Below are positions 24,933 to 35,053 of a DNA stretch of 64,000 bases, one piece after another. The translations under genes and the position numbers were made by a program. The stretch covers positions 332,439 to 396,438 of the forward strand of contig NZ_LT985196.1 of the NCBI RefSeq assembly GCF_900289115.1, in the 5' to 3' direction. Numbering within the stretch: the stretch's first letter is position 1; each line of letters begins with the position of its first letter. Source of the stretch: Janibacter massiliensis (GTDB lineage Bacteria > Actinomycetota > Actinomycetes > Actinomycetales > Dermatophilaceae). A model generated the notes under the pieces. The model was given only the letters and a program-made list of their open reading frames with translations, ran no database searches and was not told where the DNA came from.

Positions 24933-25559
24933 GTGGAGTTCGACGTCACCATCGAGATCCCCAAGGGTCACCGCAACAAGTACGAGGTCGACCACGAGTC
25001 GGGCCGCATCCGCCTGGACCGTCTCCTCTTCACCGCGATGAGCTACCCGAGCGACTACGGCTACATCGAGGACAGCCTCGGCGAGGACGGCGACCCGCTC
25101 GACGCGCTCGTGCTCCTCGACGAGCCGACGTTCCCCGGTTGCATCGTGCGCGCCCGGCCCATCGGCATGTTCCGCATGCGGGACGAGGCCGGTGGCGACG
25201 ACAAGATCCTCTGCGTCCCGGCGGGCGACCCGCGCCGCGACCACATCACCGATCTCGAGGACATCAGCGAGTTCGACCGCCTCGAGATCCAGCACTTCTT
25301 CGAGACGTACAAGGACCTCGAGCCCGGCAAGTCCGTCGAGGGCGCCCACTGGGCCGGCCGCGAGGACGCCGAGAAGTGCATCGAGGAGGCCCTCAAGCGG
25401 GCCAAGGACGCGGGCATGACGACGGCGCGCTGGTACATGCCGAACGGCCACGCCTCCCAGGCCGAGGACGTCGCCCACACCCAGGAGGAGACCTCGGCCG
25501 CCGCGCAGAAGGCGCGCGAGGAGCTCGCGACGAAGGACAAGCCGCTCAGCGACGACTGA
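24933..25559 (+). CDS. ppa: Inorganic pyrophosphatase, family I
   Basis: 208 residues from GTG 24933, with AGGAGG 9 nt upstream. [18 protein letters not shown] opens the family. The catalytic acidic set is in [20 protein letters not shown], and [13 protein letters not shown] follows. It hydrolyses pyrophosphate to drive biosynthesis. About 40 residues longer than the usual 160-170, with a charged C-terminal tail ([15 protein letters not shown] to the end) that looks disordered. Next on the same strand is kdp, but the 73-bp gap carries its own control repeats. Confidence 0.96.
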   Translation: MEFDVTIEIPKGHRNKYEVDHESGRIRLDRLLFTAMSYPSDYGYIEDSLGEDGDPLDALVLLDEPTFPGCIVRARPIGMFRMRDEAGGDDKILCVPAGDPRRDHITDLEDISEFDRLEIQHFFETYKDLEPGKSVEGAHWAGREDAEKCIEEALKRAKDAGMTTARWYMPNGHASQAEDVAHTQEETSAAAQKAREELATKDKPLSDD

Positions 25560-25561
25560 GC

Positions 25562-25588
25562 GTCAAGAACGCGTCAAGGTCCGTAAAG
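25562..25588. promoter_or_regulatory. Helically phased direct repeats upstream of kdp (candidate KdpE operator)
   Basis: GTCAAG at 25562, GTCAAG at 25573 and GTAAAG at 25583: three copies spaced 11 and 10 bp, in the 73-bp ppa-kdpF gap and 45-71 bp before kdpF. OmpR/PhoB-family regulators such as KdpE bind tandem half-sites at this spacing. Assignment to KdpE is inference from position. Confidence 0.5.
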
Positions 25589-25632
25589 AACGGCTGCGGA
25601 CCGAAGCCGGCAGCGTCGGGGTGCTGTCGGAT

Positions 25633-25725
25633 GTGCCGGTGATCGAAAATCTCATCGCCGGGATCGTCGCTGCCGGCCTCGTCATCTACCTCGTCGTCGC
25701 CCTGATCCACCCGGACCGGTGGTGA
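25633..25725 (+). CDS. kdpF: KdpF, small subunit of the K+-transporting ATPase
   Basis: 30 residues from GTG 25633 (an in-frame GTG at 25621 would add four). A single transmembrane helix, [19 protein letters not shown], is followed by HPDRW, the standard KdpF ending. KdpF stabilises the KdpABC complex by binding KdpA. It overlaps the kdpA start by 7 nt. It is so short that automated callers often miss it; identity rests on length, topology, the terminal motif and position before kdpA. Confidence 0.85.
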   Translation: MPVIENLIAGIVAAGLVIYLVVALIHPDRW

Positions 25726-27374
25726 CCGTGGCGCCCACCCTGACGGCCGTCCTCGGGATCGGCCTTCTCGTCCTCGCGCTCGCCCTCATCCACGTCCCGC
25801 TCGGCACGTGGATGCACCGCGTCTACACCGACGAGCGGCACTGGGCCCCCGAGCGGCTGGCCTACCGCGTCATGGGGGTCTCCCCCGACTCGCCGCAGAC
25901 CTGGCGCAGCTACGCCGCGTCGGTGCTCGCGTTCTCGCTCGTCAGCATCCTGGGCCTGTGGGCCCTCATCACCGTCCAGGGCTGGCTCCCGCTCTCCCTC
26001 GACCGGGAGATGACGTGGTGGACCGCCCTGAACACCGCGGTCTCGTTCACGACGAACACCAACTGGCAGTCCTACGCCGGCGAGGCCGGCGCGGGCCACG
26101 TCGTCCAGGCCCTCGGCCTCGCGGTGCAGAACTTCGTCTCCGCGGCCGTCGGGATGGCCGTCGCCGTCGCGCTCGTGCGCGGCATCGCGGCGCAGGGCAC
26201 CGACCGGATCGGCAACTTCTGGGTCGACCTCGTGCGCGGCAGCCTCCGCATCCTCCTGCCCATCGCCGTCGTCGCCGCGATCGTCTTCCTGCTGTCCGGC
26301 GTGCCGCAGAACCTCGGCGCGCCGCAGCCGGTGACCACCGTCGCCGGCGGCGAGCAGGTCGTCCAGGGCGGCCCCGTCGCCAGCCAGGAGGTCATCAAGC
26401 TCCTCGGCACGAACGGCGGCGGGTTCTTCAACGCCAACTCGGCGCACCCGTTCGAGAACCCCAACGGCTGGACGAACGTCCTGTCGATCCTGCTCGTCCT
26501 GTGCATCCCGTTCTCCCTGCCGTACACCTACGGCCTGCTCGTCGGCGACCGGCGCCAGGGCCGGGCGATCCTCGGCGCGATGGCCACCCTGTGGCTCGCG
26601 GCGAGCGCGCTCGCGGTGTGGGCCGAGCTGTCCGCCGCCAGCGGCCCCGGAGGGTCGATGGAGGGCAAGGAGCAGCGCTTCGGCCCGGTCTGGTCCGCCC
26701 TGTTCGGGGTCGCGACGACCGGGACCTCGACCGGCGCGGTGAACTCGATGCACGAGTCCTACTCGCCGCTCGGCGGCGGGGTCCTCCTCGGCGACATGAT
26801 GCTCGGCGAGGTCTCCCCCGGCGGCGTCGGATCGGGCCTCTACGGGATGCTCGTCATGGCGGTGCTCACGGTCTTCATCACCGGCCTCATGGTCGGGCGC
26901 ACCCCCGAGCTGCTCGGGAAGACGATCGGCCGCCGCGAGATCACGTGCGCGGCGCTGACGACGCTCGTCATGCCCGCGACCGTGCTCCTGCTCACCGGCG
27001 CCTCCCTGTCCCTGCCGGTGGCGCGCGACGCGCTGCTCGGCTCCGGACCGCGCGGGTTCACGGAGATGCTCTACGCGTACACCTCCGCGGCCAACAACAA
27101 CGGCTCGGCGTACGCGGGGCTCTCGGCCGACCAGCCGTGGCTCGGCCTGACCCTGGCCCTGGCGATGGCGCTCGGACGGTTCCTGCCGATCGTCCTCGTC
27201 CTCGCCCTCGCCGGCAGCCTCGCGGCCCAGCGCCGCCGTCCGGTGACCGACGGGACCATGCCGACCCACACCGCGCTGTTCGCGGGCGTGCTCACGGGCA
27301 TCGTCCTCGTCGTCGCCGGCCTCACCTTCTTCCCCGCCCTCGCCCTGGGCCCGATCGCAGAGGCGCTCCGATGA
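25719..27374 (+). CDS. kdpA: Potassium-transporting ATPase subunit KdpA
   Basis: 551 residues from GTG 25719 or 25722, with about ten transmembrane segments. Selectivity-filter loops are visible: [33 protein letters not shown], a third near [15 protein letters not shown] and a fourth at [13 protein letters not shown]. KdpA is the channel-like K+-binding subunit of the high-affinity KdpFABC pump. The start overlaps kdpF and the stop overlaps kdpB (ATGA). Confidence 0.97.
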   Translation: MVTVAPTLTAVLGIGLLVLALALIHVPLGTWMHRVYTDERHWAPERLAYRVMGVSPDSPQTWRSYAASVLAFSLVSILGLWALITVQGWLPLSLDREMTWWTALNTAVSFTTNTNWQSYAGEAGAGHVVQALGLAVQNFVSAAVGMAVAVALVRGIAAQGTDRIGNFWVDLVRGSLRILLPIAVVAAIVFLLSGVPQNLGAPQPVTTVAGGEQVVQGGPVASQEVIKLLGTNGGGFFNANSAHPFENPNGWTNVLSILLVLCIPFSLPYTYGLLVGDRRQGRAILGAMATLWLAASALAVWAELSAASGPGGSMEGKEQRFGPVWSALFGVATTGTSTGAVNSMHESYSPLGGGVLLGDMMLGEVSPGGVGSGLYGMLVMAVLTVFITGLMVGRTPELLGKTIGRREITCAALTTLVMPATVLLLTGASLSLPVARDALLGSGPRGFTEMLYAYTSAANNNGSAYAGLSADQPWLGLTLALAMALGRFLPIVLVLALAGSLAAQRRRPVTDGTMPTHTALFAGVLTGIVLVVAGLTFFPALALGPIAEALR

Positions 27375-29494
27375 CCTCCTCCACCGTGTCCGACACCACC
27401 CTCCCCGCCCAGCCGCGGCGGTCGCTGGCCGCCACCGCGCTCGAGGCGCTGCCCGACGCGTTCCGCAAGCTCGACCCGCGGCACGTCGTCCGCTCCCCCG
27501 TCCTGTTCGTCGTCTGGATCGGCTCCGTGATGACGACGGTCCTGGCGATCCTCCACCCGAGCGTCTTCGCATGGTCGGTGGCCCTGTGGCTCTGGGCGAC
27601 GAACGTCTTCGCCAACCTCGCGGAGTCCGTCGCCGAGGGACGCGGCAAGGCGCAGGCGGCCACCCTGCGGGCCACCCGCACCGAGACCACGGCCCGGCGC
27701 CTGACGTCGACCGAGGTGCCGCCGCTGTCCGCGCTCGAGGCCGGCGCGCAGCTGCCGCCCGGCACGATCGAGGAGGTCTCGGGCCAGGACCTGCGCCTGG
27801 GGGACCTCGTCGTCGTCCAGGCCGATCAGGTCATCCCCGGCGACGGTGACGTCGTCCAGGGTGTGGCCACGGTCGACGAGTCGGCGATCACCGGCGAGTC
27901 CGCGCCGGTCGTGCGGGAGTCCGGCGGCGACCGCAGCGCCGTCACCGGCGGGACCACGGTCCTGTCCGACACGATCGTCGTGCGGATCACCAGCCGCCCC
28001 GGCGAGACGTTCATCGACCGGATGATCTCGCTCGTCGAGGGCGCCGCCCGGCAGAAGACCCCGAACGAGATCGCGCTGACGATCCTGCTGACGACGCTGA
28101 CGATCATCTTCCTGCTCGCCGTCGCGGCGATCCAGCCGATGGCGGCCTTCGCCGGCGAGCCCCTGTCCGTCGTCGTCCTCGTCGCGCTCCTCGTGTGCCT
28201 CATCCCCACGACGATCGGCGCCCTGCTGTCGGCCATCGGCATCGCCGGCATGGACCGGCTCGTCCAGCGCAACGTCCTGGCGATGTCCGGCCGCGCCGTC
28301 GAGGCCGCGGGCGACGTGTCGACCCTCCTGCTGGACAAGACCGGCACGATCACCTTCGGCAACCGGCGCGCGACGGACGTCGTCCCCGTCGCCGGCGCGC
28401 AGCGGGCCGAGGTCCTGCGCGTCGCGCACCTCGCCTCGCTCGCCGACGAGACCCCCGAGGGCCGCTCGATCGTCGAGCACGCCCTCGAGCAGGGGCACTC
28501 CCCCGAGCACGCCGACGCCGCGGCCCTCGCCGCGACCGGGGCGGCCGTGGTCCCGTTCACCGCCCAGACGCGGATGTCCGGGGTGGACCTGCCGGACGGC
28601 AGCAGCCTGCGCAAGGGCGCCGGCAGCTCGGTCGCCGCCTGGGTCACCGAGACGGGCGGTACGTGGCCGACCGACGCGGACCCGGCGATCGAGTCCATCT
28701 CCGCCTCGGGCGGCACCCCGCTCGTCGTCGCCGAGCAGACCGCTGCCGGGCAGCGCCGGGTCGTCGGTGTCGTCCACCTCAAGGACGTCGTCAAGCCCGG
28801 CATGCGGGAGCGGTTCGACCAGCTGCGCTCGATGGGCATCCGCACGGTGATGATCACCGGTGACAACCGGGTCACCGCGGGTGCGATCGCGGCCGAGGCC
28901 GGCGTCGACGACTTCCTCGCCGAGGCGACGCCGGAGGACAAGATGGCCCTCATCCGCAAGGAGCAGGAGGGTGGCCGTCTCGTCGCGATGACCGGCGACG
29001 GCACGAACGACGCCCCCGCGCTCGCCCAGGCGGACGTCGGTGTCGCGATGAACACGGGCACGTCGGCGGCGAAGGAGGCCGGCAACATGGTCGACCTCGA
29101 CTCCGACCCGACGAAGCTCATCGACATCGTCGCCATCGGCAAGCAGCTGCTCATCACCCGCGGGGCGCTGACGACGTTCTCCATCGCCAACGACATCGCG
29201 AAGTACTTCGCGATCATCCCCGCGATGTTCGTCGTCCTCTTCCCCGGGCTCGACCGGCTCAACATCATGCGCCTGAGCAGCCCGGAGTCCGCGATGCTCA
29301 GCGCGGTGATCTTCAACGCGCTCATCATCGTCGCGCTCATCCCGCTCGCCCTGCGCGGCGTGCCCTACCGCCCGATGACCGCCGACCAGATGCTCCGCCG
29401 CAACCTCCTGCTGTACGGCCTCGGTGGCGTCATCGTCCCGTTCGTCGGCATCAAGCTCATCGACCTCGTCGTCTCCCTCCTCCCCGGACTGTGA
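27371..29494 (+). CDS. kdpB: Potassium-transporting ATPase ATP-binding subunit KdpB
   Basis: 707 residues from ATG 27371. P-type ATPase: [13 protein letters not shown] (A domain TGES), DKTGTIT with phosphorylated Asp322, KGAGSS (N domain), MITGDN and [18 protein letters not shown] (hinge). It hydrolyses ATP to power K+ uptake through KdpA. The longer upstream frame is the shadow of kdpA. ATGA overlap with kdpA and GTGA overlap with kdpC. Confidence 0.97.
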   Translation: MTSSTVSDTTLPAQPRRSLAATALEALPDAFRKLDPRHVVRSPVLFVVWIGSVMTTVLAILHPSVFAWSVALWLWATNVFANLAESVAEGRGKAQAATLRATRTETTARRLTSTEVPPLSALEAGAQLPPGTIEEVSGQDLRLGDLVVVQADQVIPGDGDVVQGVATVDESAITGESAPVVRESGGDRSAVTGGTTVLSDTIVVRITSRPGETFIDRMISLVEGAARQKTPNEIALTILLTTLTIIFLLAVAAIQPMAAFAGEPLSVVVLVALLVCLIPTTIGALLSAIGIAGMDRLVQRNVLAMSGRAVEAAGDVSTLLLDKTGTITFGNRRATDVVPVAGAQRAEVLRVAHLASLADETPEGRSIVEHALEQGHSPEHADAAALAATGAAVVPFTAQTRMSGVDLPDGSSLRKGAGSSVAAWVTETGGTWPTDADPAIESISASGGTPLVVAEQTAAGQRRVVGVVHLKDVVKPGMRERFDQLRSMGIRTVMITGDNRVTAGAIAAEAGVDDFLAEATPEDKMALIRKEQEGGRLVAMTGDGTNDAPALAQADVGVAMNTGTSAAKEAGNMVDLDSDPTKLIDIVAIGKQLLITRGALTTFSIANDIAKYFAIIPAMFVVLFPGLDRLNIMRLSSPESAMLSAVIFNALIIVALIPLALRGVPYRPMTADQMLRRNLLLYGLGGVIVPFVGIKLIDLVVSLLPGL

Positions 29495-30072
29495 CCATGT
29501 ACTCCTTCCTTCGCCAGACCACCGTCGCGCTGCGGGCGCTCCTCGTGCTCACCCTCGTCCTGGGCGTCCTCTACCCCGCGCTGCTCCTGGGCATCGGCCG
29601 GGCGGTGCCGGCCCGCGCCGACGGATCGCCGCTGACCGTCGACGGGCGCGTGGCCGGCTCCCGCCTGCTCGCCCAGGAGTCGACCGGGCGCGCCTGGTTC
29701 CACCCCCGCCCCTCGGCACCCGGCCTCGACGGCTCGGCGAGCGGCGGCAGCAACCTCGGCCCGAACGAGCCGGACCAGGTCGCCGCGATCGCCGAGCGCC
29801 GCACGACGGTCGCCCGCACCGAGGGCATCGACCCCGCCGACGTGCCGGCCGACGCGCTCACCGCGAGCAGCTCGGGCCTCGACCCGCACATCTCGCCCGA
29901 GTACGCCGAGATCCAGGTGGACCGGGTCGCGCGGGCCCGCGGTCTTCAGGCCGACCGCGTGCGGGACCTCGTCGAACAGGCCACGGAGCAGCCGCCGCTG
30001 GGCTTTCTCGGTCAGCCGACCGTGAACGTCGCCGTCCTCAACGCGTCGCTCCCGGAGGCCGACCGGTCGTGA
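29491..30072 (+). CDS. kdpC: Potassium-transporting ATPase subunit KdpC
   Basis: 193 residues from GTG 29491 (ATG 29497 possible). One N-terminal transmembrane helix ([16 protein letters not shown]), then the extracytoplasmic KdpC domain: [38 protein letters not shown] and [15 protein letters not shown]. KdpC stabilises the complex and may raise ATP affinity. GTGA overlaps with both kdpB and kdpD. Confidence 0.95.
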   Translation: MTMYSFLRQTTVALRALLVLTLVLGVLYPALLLGIGRAVPARADGSPLTVDGRVAGSRLLAQESTGRAWFHPRPSAPGLDGSASGGSNLGPNEPDQVAAIAERRTTVARTEGIDPADVPADALTASSSGLDPHISPEYAEIQVDRVARARGLQADRVRDLVEQATEQPPLGFLGQPTVNVAVLNASLPEADRS

Positions 30073-32627
30073 CCGACACTGGTGAGGTGACCCGCGGCCG
30101 CCTGCGCATCTACCTCGGGTCCGCACCCGGCGTCGGCAAGACCGTCGCGATGCTCGACGAGGGCCGGCGGCGGGCCGACCGCGGCACTGACGTCGTCGTC
30201 GGGATCGTCGAGACCCACGGCCGCCCCCACACCACGCGGATGGTCGAGGGCCACGAGGTGATCCCTCGCCGGGTCCTCGACCACCGCGGGTCGGCCGTCA
30301 CCGAGATGGACGTCGACGCGATCCTCCGGCGTCGGCCGCGCGTCGCGCTCGTCGACGAGCTCGCCCACTCCAACGCACCCGGTTCGCGCAACGCCAAGCG
30401 CTGGCAGGACGTGGACGAGCTTCTCGACGCGGGGATCGACGTCATCTCGACGGTGAACATCCAGCACCTGGAGTCCCTGAACGACGTCACCGCGCAGATC
30501 ACCGGCGTCCGGCAGCGCGAGACCGTGCCGGACGAGTTCGTCCGCGCCGCCGACCAGGTCGAGCTCGTCGACATGGCGCCGGAGGCCCTGCGCCGGCGGC
30601 TCGCGCACGGCAACGTCTACCGGGCCGAGCGGATCGACGCCGCGCTGTCGAACTACTTCCGGCCCGGCAACCTCGCCGCCCTGCGCGAGCTCGCCCTGCT
30701 GTGGCTGGCCGACCGGGTCGAGGAGGGGCTGGCGCGCTACCGCGACGACCACCGGATCACCGGGTCGTGGGCGACCCGGGAGCGGATCGTCGTCGCCCTC
30801 ACCGGCGGGCCGGAGAGCGCCACCGTGCTGCGGCGCGGCGCCCGCATCGCCTCCCGCGGCGCGGGCGGCGAGCTGCACGCCGTCCACGTGGGGCTGGCCG
30901 ACGGCCTGGCCGGGTCTGACCTCGCCGAGGTCGCCCGGCTCAAGCGGCTCACCGAGGAGCTCGGCGGCCGCTTCCACACCGTGACCGGTAGTTCCGTGGC
31001 CGAGTCGATCCTCGACTTCGCCCGGGGGCTCAACGCGAGCCAGATCGTCATCGGCACGAGCCGGCGCGGGCGGCTGTCCTCGCTCCTGCGGCCCTCGATC
31101 GGCGACAGCGTCGTCCGTGACTCCGGGGACATCGACGTGCACATGGTCACCCACGAGCTGGCCGGCGGCCAGCCCCGGGCGCACCGCCCGGCGCCGGTGG
31201 CCGGGCTCTCACCACGACGAACCGTCGCCGGCCTGCTGCTGGGGATCCTCGGCGTCGTCGCCCTCACCGTCGCCCTGTCGCTGGCCGGGGTGCAGCCGGG
31301 GCTCCCCCTCACCGTCCAGGCGTACCTCGTCCTCACCGTCGTCGTCGCGCTCGTCGGCGGCCTCTGGCCGGCGCTGCTCACCGCTGTCGTCTCGTCGCTG
31401 ACGATCAACTGGTTCTTCACCCCGCCGGTCCACACCTTCACCATCAGCAGCCCCGAGAACGCGCTCGCGCTCCTCGCCTTCGTCCTCGTCGCCGGCGGCG
31501 TGGCCTCGGTGGTCCACCTCAACGCCCGCCGGACGGCCCAGGCCGAGGCAGCGCGCGCCGAGTCCGACACCCTCCTCGAGCTCTCCCACTCGCTCCTGTC
31601 CTCCGACCACCAGCTCCAGCTGCTCCTCGACCGGAGCGTCGAGCTGTTCGGCGCCCAGGCGGCCGCGGTGACCAAGGGGCGCGGCCGGGACCGCCGGGTC
31701 GTGCAGGCGACCCAGGGCTGGGAGGAGGAGTCCCGCACCGCCGACGGTGCGGGTGCCTGCGTGATCATCGCCGGGTGGATCGTCGAGCAGATCGACGAGG
31801 AGCACGACCTCGTCCTCACCGGGGCGCCGACGAGCGCGCGCGACCGACGGCTCGTCGCGGCGCTCGCCGCGCACGCCGGCGCGGTGCTCGCCCGTCGTCA
31901 GCTGCAGGCGAGCGCCTCCCGCTCGGACGCGCTCGCCCGGGACAACCGGGCCCGGGTCGCCCTCCTGTCCGGCGTCTCCCACGACCTGCGCAGCCCGCTC
32001 GCGGGCATCAAGGCGGCGATCGGGTCGCTCCGCAGTTCGGACGTCGAGTTCTCCGAGGAGGACCGGGCCGAGCTCATGGAGGCGATCGAGACCTCGACCG
32101 ATCGGCTCGACGCGCTCATCGGGAACCTGCTGCACGCGTCCCGCCTCCAGCTCGGCTCGCTCAGCGTCGCCGCCCGCGCGGTCGACGTCGCCGAGATCCG
32201 CCCGGCGGTGCTCGAGGGCGTGCCGGACCCCGACCGGATCGTCTGGGGCGTCGAGCCCGGCACCCCGGCTGCCTGGGCGGACTCGGGCCTGCTCGAACGG
32301 GTCGTCGCCAACCTCGTCGAGAACGCGGTGCGCCACACCCCGCCGAGCTCCCCCGTGCTCGTGCAGGTGAGCGCGGTCGAGGACCGGGTCGAGATCCGGG
32401 TCGTCGACCGGGGGCCGGGCATCCCTCCGGAGGCGCGGGAGCGGATCTTCCTGCCCTTCCAGCGGTACGGGGACGTGCCCGCGGGCGACGGCGTGGGCCT
32501 GGGACTGGCCGTGGCGCGGGGTCTGACGGAGGCCATGGGTGGCACGCTCGAGGCCGAGGACACCCCCGGCGGCGGGCTGACCATGGTGGTCAGCCTCCGC
32601 CGCGCGACACCCGAGGAGGGGGCATGA
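30069..32627 (+). CDS. kdpD: Osmosensitive K+ channel sensor histidine kinase KdpD
   Basis: 852 residues from GTG 30069. The N-terminal KdpD domain has Walker A GSAPGVGKT and DELAHSNAPGSRNAKRWQD. A universal-stress-protein-like domain (about 235-360) precedes four transmembrane helices (DUF4118, about 380-490), a GAF-like linker, HisKA with His638 in SGVSHDLRSPLAGI, and HATPase_c (NLVENAVRHTPP, DRGPGIPPEARERIFLPF). It senses K+ limitation or salt stress and phosphorylates KdpE. The full E. coli-type architecture is kept. ATGA overlap with kdpE. Confidence 0.96.
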   Translation: MTDTGEVTRGRLRIYLGSAPGVGKTVAMLDEGRRRADRGTDVVVGIVETHGRPHTTRMVEGHEVIPRRVLDHRGSAVTEMDVDAILRRRPRVALVDELAHSNAPGSRNAKRWQDVDELLDAGIDVISTVNIQHLESLNDVTAQITGVRQRETVPDEFVRAADQVELVDMAPEALRRRLAHGNVYRAERIDAALSNYFRPGNLAALRELALLWLADRVEEGLARYRDDHRITGSWATRERIVVALTGGPESATVLRRGARIASRGAGGELHAVHVGLADGLAGSDLAEVARLKRLTEELGGRFHTVTGSSVAESILDFARGLNASQIVIGTSRRGRLSSLLRPSIGDSVVRDSGDIDVHMVTHELAGGQPRAHRPAPVAGLSPRRTVAGLLLGILGVVALTVALSLAGVQPGLPLTVQAYLVLTVVVALVGGLWPALLTAVVSSLTINWFFTPPVHTFTISSPENALALLAFVLVAGGVASVVHLNARRTAQAEAARAESDTLLELSHSLLSSDHQLQLLLDRSVELFGAQAAAVTKGRGRDRRVVQATQGWEEESRTADGAGACVIIAGWIVEQIDEEHDLVLTGAPTSARDRRLVAALAAHAGAVLARRQLQASASRSDALARDNRARVALLSGVSHDLRSPLAGIKAAIGSLRSSDVEFSEEDRAELMEAIETSTDRLDALIGNLLHASRLQLGSLSVAARAVDVAEIRPAVLEGVPDPDRIVWGVEPGTPAAWADSGLLERVVANLVENAVRHTPPSSPVLVQVSAVEDRVEIRVVDRGPGIPPEARERIFLPFQRYGDVPAGDGVGLGLAVARGLTEAMGGTLEAEDTPGGGLTMVVSLRRATPEEGA

Positions 32628-33325
32628 CCGCACGCGTCCTCGTCGTCGACGACGATGAGACCATCCGTCGGACGCTGCGCATCAACCTGCGGGCCCGCGG
32701 CTACGAGGTCGAGGTCGTCGGGGACGGCCGCAGCGCCCTGGACGCGCACGCCGCGCAGCCCCCGGACGTCGCCATCCTCGACCTGGGGCTGCCGGACCTC
32801 GACGGCATCGAGGTGCTGCGCCGGATCCGCGAGACGCACGCGACGCCGGTCATCGTCCTCTCTGCCCGCCACGAGTCCGACGACAAGGTGGAGGCGCTGG
32901 ACGAGGGTGCGGACGACTACGTGACGAAGCCCTTCGGGATGGACGAGCTGATGGCGCGGGTGCGGGCCGCGCAGCGCCGGGGCGCCGACACGCCCCCGGG
33001 CACCGCACCCGTCGAGACAGCAGACTTCCGGCTCGACTTCGACCGGCACCTGGCGCAGGTCCGCCGGGCCGGGACGCCGGGGTGGGAGGCGATCCACCTC
33101 ACGCCGACCGAGTGGCGGATTCTTGCCTGCCTCGCGACGAACCGGGGCATCGTCGTGCCGCACCAGACGATCCTTCGGTCCGCGTGGGGTCCGGCGTACG
33201 GGCGGGAGTCGAACTACCTTCGGGTGTACGCCAACCAGCTGCGCCGCAAGCTCGAACCCGAGCCCGGCGCGCCGCGGTACCTGCGCACCGAGCCCGGGAT
33301 CGGGTACGTGCTCGACGTGGACTGA
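32624..33325 (+). CDS. kdpE: Response regulator KdpE (OmpR/PhoB family)
   Basis: 233 residues from ATG 32624. Receiver domain with acidic pocket VVDDDE, phosphoacceptor Asp53 in AILDLGLPDLDG and Lys in DYVTKPFG. The C-terminal winged helix includes LTPTEWRILACL and SNYLRVYANQLRRKLEPE. It activates kdpFABC when phosphorylated by KdpD. The GTCAAG direct repeats at 25562-25588 are its probable site. All six kdp genes overlap end to start, so they should be made in step. Confidence 0.96.
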   Translation: MTARVLVVDDDETIRRTLRINLRARGYEVEVVGDGRSALDAHAAQPPDVAILDLGLPDLDGIEVLRRIRETHATPVIVLSARHESDDKVEALDEGADDYVTKPFGMDELMARVRAAQRRGADTPPGTAPVETADFRLDFDRHLAQVRRAGTPGWEAIHLTPTEWRILACLATNRGIVVPHQTILRSAWGPAYGRESNYLRVYANQLRRKLEPEPGAPRYLRTEPGIGYVLDVD

Positions 33326-33338
33326 GCCGGCGGCTCAG
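33322..33338. terminator. Bidirectional hairpin between kdpE and the convergent secreted-protein gene
   Basis: CTGAGCC (33322-33328), loop GGC, GGCTCAG (33332-33338): a perfect 7-bp stem containing both stop codons. It probably ends transcription from both sides. No T-run. Confidence 0.5.
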
Positions 33339-34885
33339 CCGATGGTCGTCGTCGTGAGGTCGGTGCTGCCCAGGACCCGCGGCGAGGTCGGGGTCGCCGG
33401 CTGACCGTCGTACTGCGCGCGCATCACCGTGGCGGACGCCGAGGCCGGCACCACGATGTTCGCCCTGCCCCAGGCCGAGAGGCGAGCGTGGCCGAGGACG
33501 GTCGTGCCGTTGCTGAAGGTGACCGTGCCCCGAGCCGGGCCGGTGGTCGTCGCCACCGAGGCCGTGAGCCGGACCGAGCCGCGGGAGACGCGGTCGGTCT
33601 CGAGGTGGGTGCTCGACCACCCCTTCGGTGCGCCGAACCGAACATGGGTCATCGCGTGGTCGACGCCCGAGCAGCGGGTCGAGACGTCCGCGCTGAGCCA
33701 GCGCAGCGACCCGTCGCGGTTCCACGCGACGGAGTTGATGCGGCTGGGGCCCTGCTGGGCGCACCGGCCGGAGCCGCTCGTCATCGACACGGGCAGGCCG
33801 TAGGGCATCGTCCCGTAGGTCCGAGCCTTGAGCACCCCGCCCCCGGCCCGGCCGAACGTCGTCCGCAGCGGGCTCGTCGACCCGCCCGAGACGACCGTGA
33901 CGCGCTCGCGGCCGGAGCTGCTGACGCGCACGGCGCCGCGGTCGCGGGCGGTCCAGCCCCCGATCGCGCCGCGCCCGACCCAGTCCCCCGCCGTCGAGGT
34001 CGTCGTCACCGAGGTGTCGCCGTGGCGGACGAGCTGGCGGATCGCGACGGGCGCGCCGACCGGGGCGTTCGTGCGCAGGTCGAGCCGCTGGGCGGTGATC
34101 CGGTGGACGCCCGCGGGCAGCGCGTTCGTCATGAACCGCGCGACGCCGTCGGAGTCCGGGAGGGCAGCGCCGATGACCTTCTCCCCGGCGCGGAACGCAA
34201 CGCGGTATCGCTGGCCCGGCCGCTGCACCGCGGTGAAGGCCGTCGCCTGGCCGGCGACGGTCACGGGCGACTGCGACGAGAGGGACAGGTCCTTGCCGAC
34301 CGGGGCGTTCTCCCGGATGCGGAGGTGGAGGCGGGTGCCGGTGTCGTAGCGGAGGTGGACCTCGGCGTCGATGGCCGTGACGCGCCCGCTGGGGTCGGTC
34401 CGCAGGTGGCGAAGGACGACCTCACCACGGGCGCTCTGCTCGGGAAGGCCGACGTGGGCGATGTCGGCCTCGACGCCGACCCGGGGCCGGTCGTCCGAGA
34501 CGCGGTGGTCGCTCTCGTGGTGGCCGGTCGTCAGCCGCTGCCCGTCGGCCGGTCGGAGCGTGATCCGCCAGCCGGAGCGGTCCGCGCGGCTGCCGGCCTC
34601 GACCGTGACGCCGCCGAGCGTGCCGGGGACCATGCCCGGCGGGGCGATCGCGATGAGCCCGGTCGACGCGTCGAGCGCGCCGGAGCGCACCACGCCCCGC
34701 GGGCTCGTCGTCGTCCATACGAAGGACGAGGACGGCAAGGTGCTCGAGGTGATCGCCGTGGGCGCGGGGCTCGTCCCCGCGGCGTCGGCGGCCGACGGGG
34801 CGATCGAGGTCGCGAGGCCGGCGGCGGTGGTCGCGGCAGCCGCGAGGGCGAGGGCTGCTCGGGTGCGGGTGGTCGGTCGGGTCAT
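33335..34885 (-). CDS. Large secreted protein of unknown function with Ig-like C-terminus
   Basis: 516 residues from ATG 34885, with GGAGG 6 nt upstream. A clear Sec signal peptide (RAALALAAAATTAAGLATSIAPSAADA) is followed by an all-beta, Ser/Thr/Gly-rich mature protein. The middle (about 225-310) has segments like bacterial Ig-like or Big-type repeats (VAGQATAFTAVQRPGQRYRV, ALPAGVHRITAQRL), and a final SVATTTGPARGTVTFSNG module resembles Ig-like domain 3. Two Cys (CAQQGP and STRCSGVD) could form one disulfide. No catalytic motif, wall anchor or transmembrane tail is seen, so it is probably released. I do not recognise the family as a whole. Confidence 0.7.
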   Translation of the reverse strand: MTRPTTRTRAALALAAAATTAAGLATSIAPSAADAAGTSPAPTAITSSTLPSSSFVWTTTSPRGVVRSGALDASTGLIAIAPPGMVPGTLGGVTVEAGSRADRSGWRITLRPADGQRLTTGHHESDHRVSDDRPRVGVEADIAHVGLPEQSARGEVVLRHLRTDPSGRVTAIDAEVHLRYDTGTRLHLRIRENAPVGKDLSLSSQSPVTVAGQATAFTAVQRPGQRYRVAFRAGEKVIGAALPDSDGVARFMTNALPAGVHRITAQRLDLRTNAPVGAPVAIRQLVRHGDTSVTTTSTAGDWVGRGAIGGWTARDRGAVRVSSSGRERVTVVSGGSTSPLRTTFGRAGGGVLKARTYGTMPYGLPVSMTSGSGRCAQQGPSRINSVAWNRDGSLRWLSADVSTRCSGVDHAMTHVRFGAPKGWSSTHLETDRVSRGSVRLTASVATTTGPARGTVTFSNGTTVLGHARLSAWGRANIVVPASASATVMRAQYDGQPATPTSPRVLGSTDLTTTTIG

Positions 34886-34967
34886 GGGGTCCTCCGGGTC
34901 GTCGTCACCGGCCTCGTGCCGGCGGCATGACCCGACCGTGGCCCAGCCTGACGACATCGCGCCCTCG

Positions 34968-34998
34968 GTCGTCCACAGGCTCGGCGCCTGTGGACGAC
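34968..34998. repeat. Perfect 12-bp inverted repeat containing CTGTGGAC
   Basis: GTCGTCCACAGG (34968-34979), 7-nt loop, CCTGTGGACGAC (34987-34998). It lies in the 168-bp gap between the GNAT gene and the secreted-protein gene. For the minus-strand GNAT transcript it is 55 bp past the stop, so a terminator role is possible. The core CTGTGGAC reappears in intergenic pairs at 54380 and 58679. Confidence 0.5.
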
Positions 34999-35053
34999 GG
35001 ACCCGCGGCCCGCCGGGACGACCGACCATCCGTGCGGCCGTCCCGGACGTGGC

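Noticed and set aside
25686..27572. 628-codon minus-strand frame opposite kdpA
   Set aside because: Low-complexity Arg/Gly/Asp/Glu composition typical of a shadow; kdpA on the other strand is unmistakable.
34968..34998. DnaA box cluster or replication origin suggested by TGTGGAC/GTCCACA
   Set aside because: Core differs from TT(A/G)TCCACA, only two sites are present, and no dnaA, dnaN or AT-rich unwinding region is nearby.
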